Below, one piece after another: positions 1-5,263 of a DNA stretch of 5,263 nt; position 1 is the stretch's first letter, and each line of letters begins with the position of its first letter. Origin of the DNA: an uncultured Clostridium sp. (GTDB lineage Bacteria; Bacillota; Clostridia; TANB77; CAG-508); assembly GCA_946008205.1 (NCBI GenBank), contig CAMGAZ010000120.1, positions 1 through 5,263 of the forward strand. The letters run 5' to 3'. Below the pieces are notes generated by a model, which was not told the origin of the DNA, made no database searches, and saw nothing but the letters and a program-made list of their open reading frames with translations. The position numbers were made by a program, and so were the translations under genes.

Positions 1-2063
1 ATAATACATGTAGCTTTGTTTCTTTCGTCAACAGTAAGAGTTTTTTCTATTAGCTCGGTCAGTTCTTTATAGCCATTTCTTTGCTGGAATCTTGCAGCAA
101 ATTCTTTACCTAATTGCTGCTGAATTTCTTCTTTAAAACTAAGGCTTAGATAATCTCCTACTTTTCTAGCCATAGGATCTTTCTTGGTTTTAATGAAAGA
201 TCTTGTAAACTGTTCATCGTTTCTTGCATACTGTTTTAAGGCTTTACTTAATTCCGGATTCATGTATGTAATGTTTGAATCTCCTATTTTCAGAAGTTCA
301 CTCATTACATTTTCAAAATCTTCAGATGATTTATCTATTCTAACAATGTAATCGAGATATTTTCTTAGTTCATCATCAGCATCCAGGGTTTCTGCTAATT
401 TCTTAGCCTGACTTGAATTAAATCCATAAGTTGTTCTGTCAAGAAAGGTTTGAAACCTAGCCGCCCTATTTTTAAATTCGTAATAATCTTCGATTTTGCC
501 GTTAGTTACGAGGTCAATCATTTCATTGACTACTTCATTATTAAAGCTAGCAAATAGTCTTACATTATTACCATGAGTTTCAGTTATATCTTTTATCGCA
601 AAACTGATGCCAGTTTTTCGCTCTAATAAATTTTTATTAGCATCACTTTCATATGCCAATGCTTCATTCTGAGCTTGAGTAACTTCTTTTATTATGCCTG
701 TCTCGGAAGAATATGTCTGCACATTGCGAAGCTTTTTATTTTCTACAATGTGCCCGTCAATTTCTTCATAAGCCTTATCGCCAACAACTATAATTGTGTT
801 TCCAGTAAAATTCTTAAGGCCCTGAGCGTAGGCTAATACGGCATCGCGAACACCGCTTTTAAATACATGGCTATATACTCCGGCTTTTTGCTGATATCTT
901 ACGTCTCTTAATCTTGTCATTGAAAAAGGGAAGATTTCAGATATAAAATCTGCTAATTTGCCACCAACTTTTCTATATTCAGAACTAGAATAAATATTTC
1001 CTTGATTGTCCCGCATTAAGCCATTAATTTTTATGCTTCTAAACTTTTCTTTATCTTCATCACTGGCTTGATTATAGAATAAACGAATCAAATCAAGAGA
1101 AGTCAGATTAATATTCTTTTCGCTGTCAATTTTGGCATATTTAAGCTTGTTTTTAAGATCTGGTATCTTATTGACTTCATCAAGAATCTCGCCATGTTCT
1201 GTACCAAGAATAGCCATGCGATTACTATCAAACCATTTACGAATCTGTTTTCGTTGATAATCATCGCTGTCTCTGGCATCTATATCTAATATATCACCAA
1301 AAGTAAGTGCTTTGTCAGGATTTATAACATTGGCAAATTTAGAAGTAAGCTTATTGTCTTCATTCTTTTGAGCTTCTAGAATATCGTCCAAATTAAATAA
1401 TTTGCCTTTAAGCTCTTTTATAAGAGTATTGCCTTTATCTGTATACCATTTATCTTTAAAATCATTTTCTTCAGCCCAAGAGGCAACATCTTCTCTGATT
1501 TTGTTTACTAATGGAATAGAGTTGGTAAAATTCTTGCTGCCGAGTCTTTTTTGCATCTCCTGAAATATTTTATCTGGATCATTATAGGATAATGCAAAAG
1601 TGTCTAGATTGGACATCAATGTACTTTTGATGTTTTCAGGAAGATTTTCTATATTATTAATAGACTCTAAAGCTACTTTTCGAAGATCAGAAGTATAAAA
1701 GTCTCTAAGCACGCCATTCGGATTTAGTTCTGCCTTATAGAATTCTGATAAGGCTCTAACGGCTTTCGTATCCGATGCATAGAATGTGTTGCCAATATCC
1801 TTTAATCTCTTATATTCTCTTTTTGCTTCATCATGTGCTTTGTCAAACATATCCATGTTGAGCTCCGTGATGTCGTCAACATGGTCTTGAAGAACCTGGC
1901 TATATTTATCTAAATAGATTTTGCTTTTGAGTGCAATATTTGCTAAATCTCGACCATTGCCATTTCGAAAAAATAGCGCCGCACCCGATACTCCAAGAGC
2001 GGTTACGACGCTAACATCTTCAAAAAGGCTATCGTCTGGTTTCCGTAATTCATCGTGTTCCAT
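1..2063 (-). CDS. Large helical virion protein, probable tail tape measure protein (N-terminal 687 residues; C-terminus outside window)
   Basis: The frame is open from an ATG at 2063 down to the left edge with no stop, giving 687 visible residues, so the C-terminal part is missing. An AGAGG ribosome binding site (2070-2074) six bases before the ATG supports this start. Residues 17-32 are a hydrophobic, glycine/alanine-rich segment followed by a polar RNGNGR turn. Residues about 45-380 are charged and mostly helix-like, rich in K, E, D, N and L, with few tryptophans (W196, W206, W277). Around 382-470 the character changes to a mixed strand/helix stretch (for example NTIIVVGDKAY), after which helix-like sequence resumes. 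No catalytic motif was recognised. The tape measure reading rests on size, helical composition, the N-terminal hydrophobic segment and the position directly after two chaperone-like genes; tape measure proteins set tail length inside the tube. It could instead be another large internal or baseplate structural protein. That it is a real virion-type gene is much surer than the tape measure role. Confidence 0.6.
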   Translation of the reverse strand, partial: MEHDELRKPDDSLFEDVSVVTALGVSGAALFFRNGNGRDLANIALKSKIYLDKYSQVLQDHVDDITELNMDMFDKAHDEAKREYKRLKDIGNTFYASDTKAVRALSEFYKAELNPNGVLRDFYTSDLRKVALESINNIENLPENIKSTLMSNLDTFALSYNDPDKIFQEMQKRLGSKNFTNSIPLVNKIREDVASWAEENDFKDKWYTDKGNTLIKELKGKLFNLDDILEAQKNEDNKLTSKFANVINPDKALTFGDILDIDARDSDDYQRKQIRKWFDSNRMAILGTEHGEILDEVNKIPDLKNKLKYAKIDSEKNINLTSLDLIRLFYNQASDEDKEKFRSIKINGLMRDNQGNIYSSSEYRKVGGKLADFISEIFPFSMTRLRDVRYQQKAGVYSHVFKSGVRDAVLAYAQGLKNFTGNTIIVVGDKAYEEIDGHIVENKKLRNVQTYSSETGIIKEVTQAQNEALAYESDANKNLLERKTGISFAIKDITETHGNNVRLFASFNNEVVNEMIDLVTNGKIEDYYEFKNRAARFQTFLDRTTYGFNSSQAKKLAETLDADDELRKYLDYIVRIDKSSEDFENVMSELLKIGDSNITYMNPELSKALKQYARNDEQFTRSFIKTKKDPMARKVGDYLSLSFKEEIQQQLGKEFAARFQQRNGYKELTELIEKTLTVDERNKATCI

Positions 2064-2069
2064 TGATAT

Positions 2070-2074
2070 CCTCT
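2070..2074 (-). promoter_or_regulatory. Ribosome binding site of the large protein gene
   Basis: The minus strand reads AGAGG, then six bases (ATATCA), then the ATG at 2063. It lies in the 33-base gap after the preceding gene, the longest gap in the window. It fixes the start of the large gene, and the next in-frame Met is far inside the protein. Confidence 0.65.
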
Positions 2075-2096
2075 ATGTCTTTATATAACTAGTTTA

Positions 2097-2915
2097 TTAA
2101 TAATCCTCGTGGGCCGGTGGCGGCGGAGGAGCAAAATGTAAAGTCTGTCTTCTGGGTCTTAAAGCTACTGGTCTGTCATCAAATGCCTGAGCATTTCTGA
2201 AGCCATCAATACCAACAAGTCCGGCATCATTTTCCCAATCAATGCCAGGATATTTAGCCTTAAGTTCTGCTAATTTTGCCGGAGTTAATTTTTGTTTACC
2301 GTTATGAGCTTTAGTATTCTTTGCAGCAGTACTCTGAATAACATCGTCATCAGTAAGTTCTTCTGTTCTGGAATTTTCTTGCTGATAAACATAATCAGAT
2401 TCTGCCTCCTTTTCTCTTAACGGAACTCCGCCAATATTGGTAAGAATCCATTCAGCTCTTGTAAAGTACTTATTTGCTGTTACTACATCCCAATTCTCAA
2501 CTTCTTCAAGTTTTAAATATGGAAATGCAGACAAGATTACACAATTGATTTGATTGTCAAGATTATACATTTCATGTCTAAAATAAGCCATTACTTTGTC
2601 TCTGTTCTCTTTAGACAAATAAGAATTCTCGACAATCTCGTTTGCTAAAATTGTAGGCAGTCCAGCTTCTTCACAGTTCTCAAAATCATAATCTTTTGGG
2701 AATAATACACAGAGCTTACAGATCTCTTCTTCTTTATCTTCGTCAGTAATACTCTCATTTAACGCTAAATCAGAATATTCTTTGCGGCCGATTGATCTGT
2801 AGATAAATACAGTATCTTCGAACTGATAAAGATAAATGTTCTTATATTTTTCTTTGAATTTTTCAATCAGCTTAGAAATATCAAGCTGAAAGTTATTAGC
2901 GTTTTTTAACTTCAT
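2097..2915 (-). CDS. Probable tail assembly chaperone, long form (272 aa), with charged linker and penta-proline C-terminus
   Basis: Residues 1-100 are paralogous to the 125-residue protein encoded just upstream: KYK (23-25), an I-x-R strand (38-40), RKEY (44-47), C66 with P73 seven residues later, AG (84-85), L90, I94 and E96/S98. Residues 105-165 form a second helical part with EEVENWD (137-143) and a TRAEWILTN helix (152-160). Residues 170-210 are a polar, charged linker, followed by a short helical patch (210-222), and the protein ends in five prolines (263-267) and AHEDY. This architecture of shared domain plus extension, just before a very large gene, matches the long tail assembly chaperone (gpGT-like), which binds the tape measure protein during tail assembly. 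The ATG is 11 bases after the previous stop and has no clear ribosome binding site, so translation is probably coupled. The coding bases of the last residues are GC-rich compared with the rest. A T4 gp26/gp51-like baseplate assembly factor is an alternative reading. Confidence 0.6.
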   Translation of the reverse strand: MKLKNANNFQLDISKLIEKFKEKYKNIYLYQFEDTVFIYRSIGRKEYSDLALNESITDEDKEEEICKLCVLFPKDYDFENCEEAGLPTILANEIVENSYLSKENRDKVMAYFRHEMYNLDNQINCVILSAFPYLKLEEVENWDVVTANKYFTRAEWILTNIGGVPLREKEAESDYVYQQENSRTEELTDDDVIQSTAAKNTKAHNGKQKLTPAKLAELKAKYPGIDWENDAGLVGIDGFRNAQAFDDRPVALRPRRQTLHFAPPPPPAHEDY

Positions 2916-2926
2916 ATAACTTTAAA

Positions 2927-3304
2927 TTACAGCTCTTCAGGAGCATCTACCCTGAAGCCTGATTTTTCATAGATATCATCACTGAGAACAGAAGAAACGC
3001 CAGCCATGGAGTCAATAATATCTTCCAATACGGATGTACAAGGATAAACAACTGCTGCACGGCACACTGCATCTTCTCGCTCCATCAGACGTTCGCCACG
3101 ATCCTGAATATATTCATAGTCTTTCATAATAGTTTTATATTCTTTACGGTTAAGGCGGCGCCAAATAATTTCTGTGCCGTCAATCAGAGTTGTTTTCCAT
3201 ACTTTTTTATATTTCTTTTTGATTTCTTCAATTAATTCATAAGTGAGTTCGGTAGTTTCATCAATGCCGAATTCGTTAGTATTGTTAATCATATTTTCAT
3301 CCAT
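2927..3304 (-). CDS. Probable tail assembly chaperone, short form (125 aa)
   Basis: This is a small, acidic, single-domain protein with no signal peptide or membrane segment, so presumably cytoplasmic. After a polar N-terminus (1-20) come a charged helix ending in KYK (31-33), two predicted strands (35-49), RKEY (53-56), a charged helix with C81 and P88, AG (101-102), L107, I111 and E113/S115. The same pattern occurs with nearly the same spacing in the next gene, so the two are paralogs. Tail assembly chaperones of this size (gpG-like) lie between the tube gene and the tape measure gene and coat the tape measure before the tube polymerises; position and pairing suggest that role here. It ends in TAA, and the next frame is closed at 2922-2924, so there is no frameshift into the following gene. 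The ATG at 3304 is preceded by an AAGGA site at an unusually long 13-base spacing. I did not recognise a named family from sequence alone. Confidence 0.6.
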   Translation of the reverse strand: MDENMINNTNEFGIDETTELTYELIEEIKKKYKKVWKTTLIDGTEIIWRRLNRKEYKTIMKDYEYIQDRGERLMEREDAVCRAAVVYPCTSVLEDIIDSMAGVSSVLSDDIYEKSGFRVDAPEEL

Positions 3305-3317
3305 GGTGATATTAAAA

Positions 3318-3324
3318 TCCTTCT
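3318..3324 (-). promoter_or_regulatory. Ribosome binding site at long spacing before the short chaperone gene
   Basis: The minus strand reads AGAAGGA in the 28-base gap after the tube-like gene. It is followed by 13 bases before the ATG at 3304, longer than the usual 5-9. No in-frame ATG, GTG or TTG lies closer to the site. An in-frame Met at codon 5 would be farther still, so 3304 is kept as the start. Confidence 0.45.
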
Positions 3325-3332
3325 TTCTTATG

Positions 3333-3983
3333 TTATTCTATAGTTACAAAGTCTCTTGCTATGAAAGTGTATTGATCTGCGACAACATCGCCGTCTTTAC
3401 TTCTTAGCTGACTTGTATTAGTTATATAACAGTCTTTAAGTATAATATGGACGGGATATCCGCCCTTTTTTTCAAATTCTCCACAGACAATATCTATATC
3501 GAATTTTTCTTTCCAGATACAATAATGTACTGGATTGGTTGTAATAACTCCGGCATTAGCCTTTACTGCAATATTATCATTGGAGATTATATACTCCTCT
3601 TCTTTTTCAAAATTGCCACCAACATTAGTGGTATTGGCAGTACCATTTGAATATTCAGTAGGAGAATCTGTAGCAATCATTTTTGCTACTTTATTAGGGC
3701 CTGTAAAATTAATAATAAAGACGCCCGAAATTATTCTTGTTCCTTGGGCTACATCGTCCCAGATATATGAATTATAGCCATATAACGGCAATGTCTGTTG
3801 ATTTATGGTCCAGCTGATACTTGCAATATCCTCTATCCAGTTACCGTTTACATAGATTTCTGCATCTATATTGGAATAATATCGCTTAAGTTCGGCTGAA
3901 GTAATCGCGCCGCTTATTTTTTTATTTACACCAGCCACATAACCAGTATAGCCCGGAGTATCTCTTAATACCTTATAATCCAT
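3333..3983 (-). CDS. Tail-tube-like virion structural protein (216 aa)
   Basis: The protein is beta-rich with no signal peptide or membrane segment. After a short N-terminal arm (1-36) comes a strand pattern that looks like a tail-tube-type domain: a first hairpin (39-60, with VNGNWIEDI), then LPLYGYNS (65-72), the IWDDVAQGTRIISG stretch (74-87) and FIINF (89-93). A polar, Thr/Asn/Gly-rich loop (105-125) leads to a second set of strands, with FDIDIV (161-166), a GGYPVHIIL strand (174-182) and the closing strand YTFIARDF (205-212). Alternating strands with a 'YGY ... GT-I-x-G-x-F-x-INF' core and a terminal 'Y-x-FIARD' are, as I recall them, typical of tail tube and related tail-tip proteins of contractile and large phages. 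Its position just before two chaperone-like genes supports the major tail tube, but a baseplate or tube-initiator protein of the same fold is possible. The start has a GGAG site seven bases upstream inside the preceding gene, which it overlaps by 11 bases. Confidence 0.55.
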   Translation of the reverse strand: MDYKVLRDTPGYTGYVAGVNKKISGAITSAELKRYYSNIDAEIYVNGNWIEDIASISWTINQQTLPLYGYNSYIWDDVAQGTRIISGVFIINFTGPNKVAKMIATDSPTEYSNGTANTTNVGGNFEKEEEYIISNDNIAVKANAGVITTNPVHYCIWKEKFDIDIVCGEFEKKGGYPVHIILKDCYITNTSQLRSKDGDVVADQYTFIARDFVTIE

Positions 3984-5262
3984 TAATCGTCTCCACTCTT
4001 ACTGTATTTGTAATCATTCTAGGTGTATTTTCGTGGCCCTTATAATAAAACATTACAAAATCACTAAGTTTTCCGTTCTTTCTATTATATATCTGACAAA
4101 TTTCAACATTCCCTGGATGAATGCTGAATGAAGTTATCTCAGGATCAAAGCAACATAAAAAGTTTGTATAATAGTCGCGCGGCTCTTTTATTTTCAAATA
4201 TTTAAACATCATATAACAATCATCATTACATAAGTTCCATACAAGACGATTGTAAGCCGGTTTATATGTAGCCATGGGCATCATATCATAATCGTAATTA
4301 TCATCATACAATAAAAAGCAGCTTTCTATGGCATATATTATTTTATAGAACATGTCGCTATCATTACATCTTAAGGTTACTTCCTGTTCAATAAGATTCT
4401 GCATTTTTGTGTATGCCAAATTTTCAGTGCTGCTAATTGTATCAAGTACAGACCTTAAAAAAACATACTCTTTACTTTCGGTATTCATGATTCTGGAAAA
4501 TGTTTTTGTAATCTTTTTCCAAACGAGGTCGGCATATATCTTATTATAATCTGTCTTGTCTTCCATTGAGAAATCTATTGTACCGATTTTAGAAATTCTT
4601 GTATTGTTTCCATCTGCAACCCAATAATAATATCTTTCATTGTTGAAATTCAACATCTGAATGTCTAATTCTTCTTCAAAATTTCTATTTTCGAACATAG
4701 ACAATAAAGCTATATTATCATGATAGCTATAATTACAATATATTGTTCTGTATTCGGCATTTTTATTATAAAGACAATCTTCTTCAGAAAAACATATATG
4801 ACACGAATTTAAGGTATCATCCCAATATGTTACTGTCATTTTATTATCTGACAAACTGATTTTAGACAGCATTGCATAAACAGACCCGGCATAACCATGA
4901 CTATCAAGATTCATTAAAATTCTTTTTTTATTTTCATCTTTAAATTGGTCATAAGCTCCTAGAATATAGTTTGAATCTAGTATAGAACTTTTATATTCTT
5001 CTTTTTCTGCTAAATTGTTTTTGTATTTTTCGTCAGAATCTTCATCGCCAAAAGACAGATATATATAGTTGTATAAAGTTCTTCCATTTTCTTCGTCCGA
5101 TACTTCTACGCTATATATACCTTTACCAATTTTTCTTTCTATAACATTTTTGTTAAACTTACTATGAACAACTAAATTCTCTCCAGAAATAATCGGCTCA
5201 CTGTCAAAAGGAGTAATAGCTACGGAAATAGTATTCTCTGGAATATAATTATCATAACGTAA
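3973..5262 (-). CDS. Unrecognised cysteine-rich phage protein, C-terminal 429 residues (start outside window)
   Basis: The frame is open from the right edge to a TAA at 3973-3975. The first in-window ATG (4912-4914, visible residue 117) would give a 313-residue protein, but it has no ribosome binding site. The 116 codons before it are stop-free with ordinary coding character, so that Met is internal and the gene begins outside the window. Visible residues 1-75 alternate strand-like segments (TISVAITPF, GKGIYSVEVS) and suggest a beta-sandwich. Residues 76-116 are charged. Residues 117-240 are mixed, with a cysteine cluster C154, C157, C163, C176. Residues 240-315 look helical, with further cysteines beyond (FLCCF, NLCNDDC). 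The last third is aromatic-rich. No signal peptide or membrane segment is visible. I do not recognise the family. Its place directly before, and overlapping, a tube-like gene suggests a tail or neck structural or assembly protein; no reaction can be assigned. Confidence 0.7.
   Translation of the reverse strand, partial: LRYDNYIPENTISVAITPFDSEPIISGENLVVHSKFNKNVIERKIGKGIYSVEVSDEENGRTLYNYIYLSFGDEDSDEKYKNNLAEKEEYKSSILDSNYILGAYDQFKDENKKRILMNLDSHGYAGSVYAMLSKISLSDNKMTVTYWDDTLNSCHICFSEEDCLYNKNAEYRTIYCNYSYHDNIALLSMFENRNFEEELDIQMLNFNNERYYYWVADGNNTRISKIGTIDFSMEDKTDYNKIYADLVWKKITKTFSRIMNTESKEYVFLRSVLDTISSTENLAYTKMQNLIEQEVTLRCNDSDMFYKIIYAIESCFLLYDDNYDYDMMPMATYKPAYNRLVWNLCNDDCYMMFKYLKIKEPRDYYTNFLCCFDPEITSFSIHPGNVEICQIYNRKNGKLSDFVMFYYKGHENTPRMITNTVRVETINGL
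3991..3994 (-). promoter_or_regulatory. Ribosome binding site of the tube-like gene, inside the preceding gene
   Basis: The minus strand reads GGAG, then seven bases, then the ATG at 3983. The site lies within the last codons of the upstream gene, whose TAA falls 11 bases into the tube-like gene. This fixes the start and suggests translational coupling of the two genes. Confidence 0.6.
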
Positions 5263-5263
5263 T

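Noticed and set aside
2094..2103. Perfect 10-base palindrome TTATTAATAA at the end of the long chaperone gene
   Set aside because: It is made only of A and T, has no GC stem and no following U-tract, so it is neither a terminator nor a convincing operator; chance is likely in AT-rich DNA.
2916..2940. Programmed frameshift joining the short and long chaperone genes
   Set aside because: The long gene's frame has a stop at 2922-2924, downstream of the short gene's own stop, and no slippery heptamer is present.
3447..3777. Two overlapping plus-strand open frames (67 and 80 codons) opposite the tube-like gene
   Set aside because: They lie entirely antisense to a well-supported gene, have low-complexity hydrophobic translations and lack ribosome binding sites; they are shadows.
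3930..3960. PGYTGYV motif near the N-terminus of the tube-like protein, similar to motifs in ciliary proteins
   Set aside because: The resemblance is very short and the phage tail context explains the protein better; treated as coincidence.
4352..4549. Plus-strand open frame of 65 codons
   Set aside because: It is antisense to the cysteine-rich gene and its composition mirrors the opposite strand; there is no sign of independent coding.
4914..5030. A separate upstream gene ending in TAA at 4914-4916, overlapping an ATG as TAATG
   Set aside because: That frame has TAG triplets at 4959-4961, 4977-4979 and 5010-5012 and a poor composition, while the frame of the downstream gene is cleanly open through the region.

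Overview
This window looks like part of the tail-morphogenesis region of a tailed bacteriophage, or of a prophage. It is AT-rich and packed with genes, and every supportable gene lies on the minus strand, so the genes are transcribed from high to low coordinates. No gap between genes exceeds 33 bases. AGGA/GGAG-type ribosome binding sites precede three of the starts, which fits a Gram-positive (Bacillota-like) host better than a Bacteroidota host. That is an inference, and nothing in the sequence names the host. All four complete stop codons are TAA, and the standard genetic code reads every real frame without interruption.

Layout in the direction of transcription: (1) an unrecognised, cysteine-rich protein that enters from the right edge (5262 to 3973; its true start is outside the window); (2) a 216-residue beta-rich protein with the look of a tail-tube-like virion protein (3983 to 3333, overlapping gene 1 by 11 bases); (3) a 125-residue small protein (3304 to 2927); (4) a 272-residue protein (2915 to 2097) whose N-terminal 100 residues are visibly paralogous to gene 3 and are followed by a charged linker and a penta-proline tail; (5) the first 687 residues of a large, mostly helical protein (2063 down past position 1) that runs off the left edge.

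The order 'tube-like protein, short chaperone-like protein, longer protein sharing its N-terminal domain, very large protein' is the classic tail tube / tail assembly chaperones / tape measure arrangement. On that basis genes 3 and 4 are read as the two tail assembly chaperones and gene 5 as the likely tape measure. In phage lambda and many other phages the long chaperone form is made by a programmed ribosomal frameshift. Here the same pairing appears as two separate, duplicated genes, and the reading frames rule out a frameshift fusion at their junction. That is the most interesting feature of the window.

I saw no tRNA, CRISPR array, insertion sequence, attachment site, terminator or convincing promoter. 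The operon probably begins upstream (right) of the window and continues past its left edge.
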